Below are positions 38,095-49,700 of a DNA stretch of 64,000 nt, one piece after another. This DNA is from Epiperipatus broadwayi (lineage: Eukaryota; Onychophora; Udeonychophora; Euonychophora; Peripatidae). The notes beneath the pieces are model-generated. The model did no database searches, was not told the DNA's origin, and saw nothing but the letters and a program-made list of their open reading frames with translations. Position numbers and translations under genes: made by a program. The stretch spans positions 855,001 to 919,000 of the forward strand of contig JAQFVV010000256.1 in assembly GCA_028023455.1 (NCBI GenBank). Reading direction: 5' to 3'. Each line of letters starts with the position of its first letter. The stretch's first letter is position 1.

Positions 38095-38523
38095 TCATTT
38101 AGGAGGTGGAATGTTAAGACGGTTACAGCAACAAGCAGCTACAGAATTAGGAAAATCAAAGACGCATCGATGATTCTTTGGACAAAATGTACGAGATTTT
38201 TTGCAAAATACTTTATTTTTTATCTCTGATTTCTTTAAAAAAACAGCTGCTTCACAAGTATGAAACATTTTTCTTGAGTTTTGGAGTGGTCTAGAAAATT
38301 CAATAGGGCAACAAACAGCAGGAGTAGAACCTGGATAATCCAAAAGACATTTATATTTTTTTGAGCAGAATGTTTGAGATCTCTTGCAAAGTACTTCATC
38401 ACCTGTTTGTGAGTTTCTCTCATAAGAAGCACTATGACAAGACACTGTATTTTTTCCTGAATTTTGTTCCGTATAAATTTTGAACTCTGATAATAAAATC
38501 AAAGTAATCCAGATAATTTTCAT
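38095..38523 (-). CDS. Small secreted protein with two six-cysteine modules
   Basis: The 142-residue, single-exon protein starts MKIIWITLILLSEFKIYTEQ: a short charged start then a hydrophobic core, a good secretion signal. The rest is two copies of one module. Cysteines are at 29, 46, 53, 59, 71, 72 and at 90, 107, 114, 120, 131, 132 (plus 133). Spacing is C-16-C-6-C-5-C-11-CC and C-16-C-6-C-5-C-10-CC. Each module holds a FC(S/P)K(K/N).(K/R)C core and ends in CC. The FCP...C......CC pattern resembles lustrin-type or EB-type cysteine-rich modules of invertebrate extracellular proteins. I cannot assign a function; matrix protein, protease inhibitor, defence peptide or venom component are all possible. 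The start has A at -3 and a TATA box about 45 bp upstream. The 65-codon frame at 38235-38432 is a shadow. Confidence 0.8.
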   Translation of the reverse strand: MKIIWITLILLSEFKIYTEQNSGKNTVSCHSASYERNSQTGDEVLCKRSQTFCSKKYKCLLDYPGSTPAVCCPIEFSRPLQNSRKMFHTCEAAVFLKKSEIKNKVFCKKSRTFCPKNHRCVFDFPNSVAACCCNRLNIPPPK

Positions 38524-38567
38524 ATTGGCTCTCTTTATCAGACTTTAAAATTGTTAAAGAAACTTCT

Positions 38568-38576
38568 CTATTTATA
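38568..38576 (-). promoter_or_regulatory. TATA box of the Cys-rich gene
   Basis: The minus strand reads TATAAATAG, a consensus TATA box, 45 bp before the ATG at 38521-38523. A start of transcription about 30 bp downstream would leave a short leader of roughly 15-20 nt with no upstream ATG. TATA-driven, intronless small genes are often strongly expressed and tissue-restricted; that last point is inference. Confidence 0.6.
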
Positions 38577-38882
38577 ACTATTTAACATTTTAAGATATCA
38601 AAAAATAGCAATATTAAAGATTACATGAAGAAGAAAGATCTAGAATTGCATTGCATACTATGTTAATATTAAAAGTTATTAAGAATATTTTGCTAAAAGA
38701 TATAACAATAAATAAATAATTGAAGTTTTAGAATCAGACAAGAGTTTGTAAAAAGATATAGAATGAAATCACTTTGGAGTGATGTAAAAAAGAGAAACCA
38801 GGGTTACCACATGTGGGTGTGCAGGTTGTGTGTGACATAAAAATGCTTAATCATGGGATGTCAAGAGATCAAGATAATTTAT
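38577..38882. other. Upstream region of the Cys-rich gene
   Basis: A/T-rich with no other gene visible; presumably includes the gene's proximal regulatory DNA, but no specific site can be named. Confidence 0.4.
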
Positions 38883-39340
38883 AAAATTTATATGTAAATA
38901 AAAAGGTTTGTATTTTTAAATCACTTTATTATTGGAAATATGTTATGAGTGTAAATATTATTTATTTAAATATGAAAGGAATATTTCCTTACTTAAGCGT
39001 ATTGTGACAATTGCCTGAGTCTCGAATTTCAAGGCTCGCTTATCATTATGCTAAAGTGAACAGGCCACTGCCATTTTGTCACAATAATTAATAAAACTTG
39101 TATATAAATTATTACATTTTGACATCACTTTATTTTTAAAAGCACATTCTGAGCATAATTATTTTTATTTAAATATAAATGGAATAATTTACTTAGGCTT
39201 ATTGTGACAATTGTCTGAGCCTTGAAATATACTACATATATATCTCTACCGTTGCTCTAAACTGAATAGACCAACATTCTTTTGTCATCATAATTAAATT
39301 TATATGTAAATGAAAATATTTAGATTTCCCAATTATTTTT
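38883..39340. repeat. Tandem repeat of about 208 bp, two full copies and a partial third
   Basis: Units start near 38883, 39091 and 39292, each with A(A/T)TTTATATGTAAAT-like sequence. Each full unit carries ATTGTGACAATTG (39001 and about 39199) and, about 75-90 bp later, a TTTTGTCA-type partner. In unit 1 ATTGTGACAA (39001-39010) and TTGTCACAAT (39076-39085) are a perfect 10-bp inverted pair, so an 85-bp hairpin-ended core lies inside the repeat. Noncoding. Confidence 0.65.
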
Positions 39341-39999
39341 TATTTAAACAATCTAATTTATATAAAATGTAGTCTATTGCTATTAATAATTTATTTTAAA
39401 ATAAAACTTCTTTTAAAAATATTGCCTCATAATTACAGTAATTCTGCAGGTGATAAAATTATGTTTATCAATAATATTTTACTAAGTTTAAATTTCTTAT
39501 TCAGTTTAGAGTATTGGTAGAGTAGCTGGCTCTGAATTGTGAGGTCTTTGGATTAATTTGGATGATCTCTTGTGCAAAATGTTTTAATAACAATATTATC
39601 TTTCTTTTTTTTATTATGCCATGTTATTTTTTTTACATGTTTTACTAAATAGTTTTTCCTATTTTTAATAATGATATTATTTCTTATATGTGCCAGCTTA
39701 TCTTTTAACACATTTTATTAAACAGGTTTTCTATGGATGTTAACTCAGATTTGTTCTCTAGCTAAAAACTTGTGATTGATTCATAATCAACACTATAGTT
39801 CAAAACTAAAAAAATGGAATAAGTGAAAAACATAATTTTTAAAAATATATTATTTCATGCCATAATATTTAATTCTTAACAAATTTCATGGGTAATGATA
39901 TTACTTAATGCAATTTTCTTGATTATAATAAAGCCATTCATGATTGCACTATTGACAAAGTCTAAAAAATGTACTCAGTGGAAAAAACAACTGTTTGCT
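39341..39999. other. Noncoding stretch with tRNA-like relic
   Basis: At about 39505-39570 the plus strand has TTGGTAGAGTAGCTGGCTCT, very close to a tRNA D-arm and anticodon-arm start, followed by GAGGTC and a worn T-arm (TTGGATTAATTTGG). It looks like a tRNA-derived SINE or tRNA pseudogene, not a working tRNA: the T-arm does not pair. The remainder is A/T-rich with no gene. Confidence 0.4.
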
Positions 40000-40020
40000 T
40001 ATATATATATATATATATAT
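40000..40020. repeat. (TA)n microsatellite
   Basis: A pure TA dinucleotide tract of about 21 bp abutting TGTACC at 40021. Confidence 0.9.
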
Positions 40021-41612
40021 TGTACCAATATTGAAATTGGCACATAAAAATTTATCTAAAAAAAATTGTTAAAATAATCTTTCGTAAAAGAAAAACATAA
40101 AATTAAATGTTGAAGAGTTTATTACAGTTTGTTTTCAAAAAGATGAGAGTCAAATAGTTTTATATCATTAGTTTTTGAAATAAAAGTTAGAAAATAATTT
40201 ATTAAAAGGGGGGAGGGGGAGTTTTGGTTAGAAAAGTTAAGCTAAGGGTTTTATAAAAGGAAGTCGAGTTTATTATTATTAGTCGGAATATAATTTAAAG
40301 TTTAAAAAATACAAATCTCTTTTTATTCGAATTAAAGAAAAAGTAATCTTAAAACTAGTTATATATGTGCAATTGCAAATAAATAAAAATGTATGTGTAA
40401 TAAATATTAAAATGAAATAAAAGAAGATTATCATTAAAAAACACGGCAATGGCTATTAATTAAAAATATAAAACAACACGTCTGCATGGCTATTACTAAT
40501 TAAACAATCTTCCAAAACACATTGTCAAAGGATTATCAATGGAATTTTGACAACAGATATTGCTGGAGGATATTACAAGGACAACACATCGCAGGTATAA
40601 ATAGACCTTTTTTTTATCAGACAATTAATTGAGTCAGTTAAGTCAAGGGAGGACAATCAGTTGAGTTAATTGTATCCAGAAACAAAATGCAGTGCTGAGC
40701 AGCTTTTGGAAATACACGTCTTTCTCCAGCCTTAGTCAAATAAGATCAGCAATATCTGCCCATGAAATAATGTCTGTGTAACAGCTTAGAAATCCTCCAT
40801 CAAATATTCAACTGTCTCCAATAATAATAATCATGAATAATAATGAAATTCCTCAAGAAAACGTCCCAACTGGCTGGAAATATTCTCACCTAAAGCAGTA
40901 ACCAAATAAAACGAAGTTCTACATCTACATTCAAAATCCTAGGTAATAATATTTCATATTCTTATTTCTATAATAGCCATTGCATCACATTAATTCGTAA
41001 AGCCTCCAGAGACAAGTAATATGAACTCTATAATCATGCATAAAATGAACTATTGATATGTGTGTTTGTGAATGCTATATGATTTTATAAATGTCAAACA
41101 TTATTTATGCTTTTCGTAAGATATATATTATAGTGTGTTAATTTAAAATGTGTGTGTGTTATATTAGTTAAAAAATTATAAAGATGTTTAAATTTAGTAA
41201 AATAATGTTAGTTAATAAATTGTCTTAAAACTTGAACTCTATTTGTCGGTCAATTCTTTTTATCAACTCTTTTACCAATCTCTCTTACAATTCTTTTTAC
41301 CACTAATTATGTATAATCTGTTAGTGATTACCAACAACTGAGATAGTCATGGATTCTTAGGCATTGAGTTAGTGGCCATTGTTCAAAGTGCGTTATTTTT
41401 TCATTCTTGGATAATTAACTGGTGCCCATGTTTACATGAAAAAAAACTGCTTTGAACTCTGGTGTTGAACTCAGCAGTCGAGAAGAAGTTATGTCCTGGA
41501 AATGTAATGCTAGTTATATATTTTATAGCTATCGTTTGGGCATACATACTCTCCGAGTATGTTCTCTGCCTAAGAGACCGGTGTTGTGATGACCCATTTC
41601 AAACCCGGTACA
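40021..41612. mobile_element. Candidate element with TGTACC...GGTACA ends inside (TA)n
   Basis: The block begins TGTACC immediately after a (TA)n tract and ends GGTACA immediately before another. This gives a 6-bp terminal inverted repeat with TG...CA ends and TA-repeat flanks, as in the 11112-13227 block. A consensus TATA box (GTATAAATAG) lies near 40596, followed by about 300 bp of less A/T-rich sequence. This would fit the U3-R-U5 order of a solo LTR. No gag or pol is visible, and the 60-codon frame at 41462-41644 crosses the right end and is not a gene. It could also be a TIR element, or chance. Confidence 0.4.
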
Positions 41613-43231
41613 ATATATATATATTCAACATAATCTATAAATAAACAAAATAATATGTAAAACATTTTAGTTGCTTTTAAAAATGTATTGAATAAAATAT
41701 TAAACATTATTATTTTTTCCTTTAAATAAATCATGGCTAAATCCATAATGTTGGATTATTTAATAAAGTATAATGTATATATATATATAATAAGACTTAT
41801 TTATTAATAAGCATTAAAAAATAAAATAATATAGTAATGTAAATATTTTATTATATTTTGGATTTATTCTATTCTTGATTCTTTGTTCAACATTTAGAGT
41901 GCTTTCAAGTCATAGTCTGGAGATAGGTGATTTACTTCCTTTGTTTACATATACATTGAGCTATATTTCATTTAAAAGTTTGAATGAAAATAAGTAAAAC
42001 TATTTTTAATAAAAAACAAAAAGTGTGTGTGAGAGGTTCTGAATTAAAAGTAGCCAATGGATTTTTAAAACAAAGAACCTTTTAGCAAGTTGGTGCTAAT
42101 GAAATCAAAGTTATTTCAACCATGTTATTTAAAATTGACCTAGATGATGCTTCTAATGAATTATAAAAGTTATATTAATATACAATGGAAGTATGAAAAT
42201 TTAACATATCAGACCATATATATAATAAATTAGAATTATTAATAGTGGAAAAACTCATGCATAAAAAATTAAACATTAGTATAAATATTTTATTATTGAA
42301 GGAATATAGCTTTATTAATAGAAAACATGAATACATTTATGCATGAGAGATTTTGAATGGGTATTCAAATAAAAGAACTATTTTTAATGAATTATTGATC
42401 TACTGGTTATAGTTGATCTAAATATTAATTCCAAAAAAAATTGAGAAAAGCCAGACTCTTTTCTTTTTGCTATGTGAGATGACACTCAGAAATGAAGCAT
42501 TCCAAAGAATCATCTCTGTTTGTAGATAATACTTGCAATAACCAAGTAAGAAAACTACTTATATAATATCAGAGCCAAGAAAGGATGGAGAGCAGTGCAA
42601 TGTTTTCATGAGTGTGTATGATAGTGGTGGTTTATTTAAATATGATAAAAGTACTTAAATATTAAAAAAATTGTCTTAGTTGCAAAAATTTCCTATCTTT
42701 ACTAGAAATTTTGCAGACATATTTAAAAAATAATATAAAAACATTAAAAAAAAATTTAAATTTTCAAATTTACTAAATAAATATTTTTGTTTTAAAGTAT
42801 TATTTAATTATTGTTTCGAAAATTTTTTTTTTTAAACATTAATTTGTTTTATTTTAGCATGTGATTTATTCTTCAGATTTATTTTATAGAAATAAATGAA
42901 TAAAATACATAAGGTATTTACCAAACATGTTAAATGACTAATACTATATTTTCAAGTTTTTTTTTTGTGAAAGCACTAGGAAAAAATATATTTTAACCTT
43001 TTAACCGCTAATTAAATGATTGGTAGTATGAGATAAAAATCAAATCTTTTAATTGGCCAACTCACTAGGAAAAAATATATTTTAATTTACAAATTTTATT
43101 TCATAGAATTGGGGGGCTAAATTTTAACTTGCACAAAGTTTTCTCTTACACCCACAGCAGTGCTGAAAGAGACTATACTATAAAAACAAATTCAATTAAA
43201 CATAATGAATCTTTTATTACATAATGGATTG
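41613..43231. other. A/T-rich noncoding stretch
   Basis: No gene is seen. A 23-bp exact direct repeat starting CACTAGGAAAAAATAT occurs at 42974 and 43063 (89 bp apart), suggesting a small duplication. Short (TA)n tracts are present near 41771. Confidence 0.45.

Positions 43232-43303
<72 letters not shown>
43232..43303. repeat. (TAA)n microsatellite, about 24 units
   Basis: An uninterrupted ATA/TAA trinucleotide tract of about 72 bp. Its purity suggests it is young and length-variable. Confidence 0.95.
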
Positions 43304-43305
<2 letters not shown>

Positions 43306-44486
43306 GATAGGTATGCTTATTTTAAATCTAAAGCATACAACTATTTTGGGTTGTTTTTAGACTCAAGAAACTTGGTTACAAAAATTACTTCTCTAGCTAT
43401 TGCAATGAATAATAAGTAAGAGTGAGCTTTTTCTCATAGAAGTTCATTAAATCAATTGCATTGTCATAACAAAAATAAGCAAGGAAAAATTATTTATAGA
43501 TCTGATTTCATATTATAATTGACATTAATAATACTTTATTTTTCTATATGTTCAGAGCTTGTCCATCTGCTCAATGATATCTGTATATAGAAATTTACAC
43601 AGAAGTTCAGTTATTAACCTAAATCTAAAATTTAAAAATAGCATGAGATGAGGTATGCAATTTAATAAAATATTAATTATCTCTTTCCCTCCTCAAATCC
43701 AAATCAGTTTAGTTTTAAAGATGTATACAACTAGACATCAACAAAAATAATTAACTAAAAAATAGAATACTGAGTATATTTTTAGCACATATGGCACATA
43801 TATTTTTAACATGTATGTATAATTAAGAAATGTATGTACTTGGAATATATTTTATTTTTTCTGTAATAATACAGTCTCTAGTCTTTGTGTGCACAATAGA
43901 TGGTTACTATATCTTATGAAAAACTGGCCAATCACCCTGCAGAAGTTACATCATGTTTTGGAGCATCAATTCATCATACAGATATAATAATTCCACTCTA
44001 ATTAGATTGACTTAAGAAATGACATAACATTGGTTTCAGATAAGACAATTTCATTTATATTAGTTACATCAATTGAACAGTTGTTATAATAATATTACTA
44101 CAACTAAATTAGCTGAATATTGAACTGTTATTGTATAGAATTTAAACTTGGATACCTTATTTTTATAACATAAAAGAATTAAAAAGTTTTTTAAAAGTTG
44201 CTCCATAAAATACCCAATCAATATGTTCAACTTGCTGGATTTGATATTTGTTATTGTAAAATCGCACTTTCATTATAATAAACATATGAAATGGACTTCT
44301 TAAAGTTTGTTGTTGAGCAACCTCAGCATGTTTATAAGAGTGGTAAACTGTATTTATATTATAAGAATTATTTCAAACATTGTTTTCATTAGGAATTATA
44401 AAAATAAAAAAAAATATTGAATTGCAATTAATTCGATGAGATATTGAAGTATTTTTAAAAAATAATTTTCTGCAGAAAAAATAAGT
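43304..44486. other. A/T-rich noncoding stretch
   Basis: No gene or known repeat is recognised. Confidence 0.45.
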
Positions 44487-44603
44487 AAACAGAATAATAA
44501 CAGGCAAAAACTCTCCATATAGTAGTGCCACCTTGTGCTAACCAGAGTAATCAATGGATGCCAGAAGGTGATCATGTGATGTTTAGTGGTTAAACAGAAT
44601 AAT
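44487..44603 (-). mobile_element. Short mobile element family A, copy 2 (internally deleted), 12-bp target duplication
   Basis: The 93-bp element at 44499-44591 has the plus-strand left end AACAGGCAAAAACTCTCC and the right end GATCATGTGATGTTTA of copy 1, but lacks the middle with the hammerhead-like core. Perfect 12-bp direct repeats AAACAGAATAAT flank it (44487-44498 and 44592-44603). The 106-codon minus-strand frame at 44396-44716 runs through this insertion and is not a gene. Confidence 0.75.
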
Positions 44604-46445
44604 GATGCAGAATGTTCTATATGCAGTTTACAGACAACCTCTAGTATATTTTTGTTTTGTTTTGTCGGAGTTTTTGTTTTATCTTTTTCTCTTTGAGTTG
44701 GAATGTCCACATTCATTTGTGAGTGAATGCTGCTAATGATAATAATGTATAATGGTTATTTTTGTAAATATATATATATATATAAGCTCATATTCATGCT
44801 AGCTTGTTTTAGTCACTTAATATCTTTAAAGTTTCTGTTTTATTAACATAGCAGTAACTAAAAAGCTGTGATCCCAGAGTTGTATCTTTTTTTTTTGTAA
44901 CAAACTAGAGTTATTTTTCATTACATACAAAAAATAAAATCATATGTTTGGATATTAACTAACTAAAATATCATAATTGTCTGTTTTTGTAAAAATATTA
45001 CATAAATTTATGATGAGTTTAAACCATGTACAAGTCTTTTTTCAATGTCGTCATTCATTTAAAAAGAAATGTTGTTGTTAATAAAAGCTTTTAAAAAATG
45101 TTAGTATTGATAAAAATTAATAACTTTGATAGATATTTTACAACTGTAAAATTTATTACTCATACTTTAGATTGCGTCTCACTTACATGTATGTGAGTAT
45201 GTTTTAAGCACTCTTTCGTGTTTACAAAGAGGATTATTGCAACATATTGCTAAAGTGAAAATGAGGATCATTACCTATTGATCTTCATTGCACTTCCTAT
45301 CCTCCCCCTCTTTCTATTCTTCAATCCTTGTAAACATTGCAATGATTTTATTTATTTTAGCATGCGGCCTCTCCGCTTGATTAGAATCTCAGTTTCTGCA
45401 ATCAGTACTGAGTTGAAGGTCTTCCACTGTCACATGATCACCATCTGGATAGTTCCATTGTTCTTGGTGTTTCAATAACTCTGCAAATAGTAACAGCTGT
45501 AAGCTATTTAGAATAACATCAAACTTTTTTTTTTGCCATCATTAAGTTGTGAATTACAATAAGATTTTAATGTTGACACCAGGGATAAATTACATTAGTG
45601 ATTGGCATTAGATTTAGATGAGAATTTATTTAGTTTTAACTTGTCAAAAATAGAAGCTATCTGTCAAAATGTCATCCGAATAGATTGTAAATTGTAGTAA
45701 CACTTGCGGAATATTTTTTCTCAATTGTATTATCTGTTTTTTAAATGTGTATATAAAAAAAGACAAATAAATAAATAAATAAAAAGTATAACTGAAGTCA
45801 AAGTGAAAAACTTTTGACAGGTTAAAAAAAATAAGATTAAGCATTGTTGGAAAGATTATATACTGTACTCTGATTTACAAAATTTCAAAAAGGTGGAGAA
45901 GTTGATGGAGATCAACTTTTTTTTTCTTATTGCTCTGAGCAGTTGAACCAGTTACAAGATTATTTTAGGGAGAATAAATTTTTCTTATTTCCTATCTAAA
46001 AAAAAAAAAAATAGTGTCTCTAATGCTTATGGAGTACTTTCTTTTTTTTTAACTGTTTACACAGCCAAATTATGCAAAATGTTTGCCTTTTTTATAAGTA
46101 AATTATTGCGTTTAAAGATAGTCAAAAAGAACGGAAGTAATATTTTTAAAAAGATATGAGATTTATCATTTTATACAAAGATTTATGCTCCCGATCAAAA
46201 ATTATGTTACACTCATCATAGTATTGAAAAATTCACGAATTTATTTATAATGGATGCTTTCATTATCATCATTTTTAATAATACCCTGATATTATGGAAT
46301 GTTAACCAAATGACACATTTTTATAAAGATTTGTGAGAAAATAAGTTGGTCTTTAGAAGTCCTAAAAATTAAGCCTGTTAATAGAGAAATAACTTCTGCA
46401 ATCACAACTTTAAAACTTTAGTATCACTTGGAATTATAAGAATAT
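44604..46445. other. A/T-rich noncoding stretch
   Basis: (TA)n lies at about 44767-44783. A less A/T-rich patch at 45230-45480 holds a 66-codon plus frame that I cannot assign. Its minus strand contains GGTGATCATGTGAC, similar to the end of family A, so it may be a distant repeat relic. No gene is supported. Confidence 0.4.
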
Positions 46446-46733
46446 AATAAGCGTCTGAAAAATTCGAAGGTAAGGACCTCTACAGGTCTTAGCCACAAGC
46501 TTTCGCTAGGAAGAAAAGAGGGAAACCTTCTTTACTTCAACCTACTTTTATATATGAATAGGTGAAGTGAAGTATTGAATAGCTTCACATTCTTAGATCT
46601 AATCACTTCAGCTTCACCTATTCATATATAAAAGTAGGTTGAAGTAAAGAAGGTTTCCCTCTTTTTTTCCTAGCGAAAGCTTGTGGCTAAGACCTGTAGA
46701 GGTCCTTACCTTCAAATTTTTCAGACGCTTATT
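46446..46733. mobile_element. Near-perfect 288-bp palindrome (foldback element)
   Basis: The left arm (46446-46572) and right arm (about 46606-46733) are almost exact reverse complements over about 125 bp, beginning AATAAGCGTCTGAAAAATT on both outer ends. The only visible differences are a base or two and the length of an A/T run. The spacer is about 33 bp. The high identity shows the palindrome is young or kept by gene conversion. It has no coding frame. A MITE or foldback element is the simplest reading; a hairpin-RNA locus producing small RNAs is an alternative. No clear target duplication was found. Confidence 0.8.
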
Positions 46734-49700
46734 CCTAAAGGTTACAGCCTTAGTAAATATTACTTAATATAATAATGTGCGTTTAATAAAATTTATAAGA
46801 ATATAATATATATTAAACTTAATTTTTTATAGTCATAAAAGCTAAAACCACAATAGATTTTTTTTTCCCTTGTATTATGCATAACTATTTCAAAAACATC
46901 TAAGACATATGAGCTTTATTTAATGTCATTCATGTTAGGAGACCCATGTCATCAATAGCACTGTAGTTTAAATTTTTTTTATTTTGTGAGTGGTTAGCAA
47001 TATCTTTGATATCTGGCTGATTTAGATGTTGTGTGGTAGAAATACCTCATGCTATGTCCAGACATGCATAAGTTTTCTAAGATTCTTAATTCATGAACAA
47101 TAATTGGACAGTAAATTAGAAATATATATATTGTTTTCAGTAGTTGGGCCTACTACATTCAAATATATAAAGTAAATTTAAATCTTTAAATATTTTAAAA
47201 GTACATATTTTAACTTAAATAATTTTATTTGTCATTAAAAAAAAGTTCAACAGCGTACTATTTTTCTTTCACTATTATTATCCCACTTAATTTAGAGTCA
47301 TGTAACATTTTATTGATTGAAAAAAAATCCTAAATTATCTAGTTTTTCTCTACCTTCACAGGCAAGGAGTCTCTGGACCTATCAAGATAGTGCTCAAGGA
47401 AAAAAAGGGATATTTTTACTTGGGTTTTAATTTTATTTTCTTGATCTTTATTGTTTCTCTGGAGCTGAGAATTGAGTAATCTAGATGATTAGATAATCAT
47501 TTCAAAGAAATTTATATGTATTTTTATCATATATAATTCAATCCATATTGCTTGGATGCAAATAACATCTCAAGTTTATTGCTTACATATTTGTGAATGT
47601 TCTTTTTTAATAATTGCAATTTAACATTATTAAAATAAAACTTTCCTGATATATTTATATCTACATGCATACTTTATGCATTTATGTATACATAGTATTT
47701 GCTAGTGCTATATATATATATATATATATAATTATTACATATATGCCTAATAATGCACACACTTTATCTATGTGTTTACACTCATTTAATATATACATAA
47801 ATATTTTAAAATACAATAAGTTCTATTGCATATATGGTTAAATCATTTGTTATAGACATATGCATTTCAATTTATATGTAAAATTATACACAGTATATAT
47901 ACAGATATTGCAACTATATTTATTAGTGTAGGGTAATAATCATTATTCTTAAAGAACATATCCTACATTTTGATCTTTATTTCCTTGTCCTCTCACTTTT
48001 GGAAAAAACTATAAATATCATTTTTTTATTTTCTAAATTTCAACTTTCAATTTTACATAAAGTGTAACACAGTATCTGTTTAATAAAATGTTTATAATGA
48101 AATAATTGGGTATGGAAAATTATAATTGATGATTCAAAATACAGTATAAGTTAAATTATTTGCTGCAAATTTCGGATATAAAGATATAATTAGTAAATGA
48201 TAAATGGTTCAGATATTTTTATGTAATAAACAACTTCGAATAATATTCTAAAGTCTTTAAAATTTATCAATATATGTTCACAATCCCTGCTTGAGGTGCC
48301 ACTGCTATGAGAGCATTTAATTAATAAAACAGAATGTTGACTGAGACTGTGGAAAAGGTTATTAATAATATAAACTTTGACTTTTATATTAAATATCGTT
48401 TTATTCCGTAAATTTGAGATAAGAGTCAAGTAATTAAAGATATATATATATGTTGTAAAGTTATTAATAATATTGGAACAAAAAATTACATAATTAAATT
48501 TAAGTTTTAAGTTGCTTTTGTGTGTGTGTTCTTTTTGGTTGGCATTTCATTTACAGAATGTGTTTTTTACACTGCTATGATTATGAAGCCATAGAGCTTT
48601 GAAAGCGTTAAGCTTTAAATAAATTTAGTAAAATAACTTCTTTAAGAGCGTTATAAGCGCATAATTACTGATATTATATATATATATATATATAATGGTA
48701 ATTTTCTATAAGTTCATTTTTAATGCCATCCCTGGCATTGGTTCAATTTGAGAGATAATAGAAATCTTGAATTGTATCAGTATTGATATTTTCAAGATGT
48801 ATTCTGCTTATAAGATAACAATTAATATTTAATCCATCTTTCAAATAAAAAATCTTACAATATTACTGCTATTTTTTTTTTCATTTAGATGTTTTATAAT
48901 TATTTCTATGAAAGTCAAAATACTTCTGATGAGTACTGAGGTTGTCCAGCTTGTGAGATGTTTTTTAATGTTTATATTTTCTACCAAGGTAATTTTACTA
49001 ACGTTTTTTTCTGAATTCAGAAAATTTGGTCAGCAGATGTTTTTCAGATAATGTCTTTAGAATTGTTTCAGCTTAAAGATAATGGTTAATAATATCATTA
49101 GGATTTCTTCTTAGAAAATTTATGATGTGAATAAGACCACTTCAGTTTGAGAAATATTTGTTAATAATGTCTCTGAGATCTATATAAAAATTTTGAGATG
49201 ATTTGTTAGAGATCTCAGATGGTGATTGCTTGAAATAATTTTAAAAACTGCCTATTTAGAGAGAAAGAATATATATCCCAGATAAAAATCATTTTATTTT
49301 TTTATATGTTGAAAATAAAGAAAATAAATTATATATATCTTTAGCACAATTTATTTTTATATTAAAATGTTTTTTTTTTGTTTTTTTACAATCAAACAAG
49401 AACAAAAATTTATAATTATTTCTTCTTTTTTTATAGTTAAATAAATATGCAATTTTTTTTAAAGATAATTTTAATACAGTCAATGTTGATTCTAATCTTG
49501 AATAGCATTCATTTTAGCATTATTATTCTTCATTAATAGTTTTAATATTATCATTAACTATGTTGGTTTTATCAAATATCTTGAGGTTTGGTTATTAGTT
49601 TGCTAATGGTATGAAGACTTTTTAATATTTTATGTAGTTTTACTACATTCTGTCTGAAGTTTTACTGAAATTTACAAGCATTTTAAAATATTCAATAATT

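Noticed and set aside
39505-39570. Functional tRNA gene
   Set aside because: The D-arm is good but the T-arm and acceptor stem do not pair; a SINE or pseudogene is more likely.
44396-44716. 106-codon minus-strand frame
   Set aside because: It runs through a mobile element insertion with target duplications and has no family resemblance.
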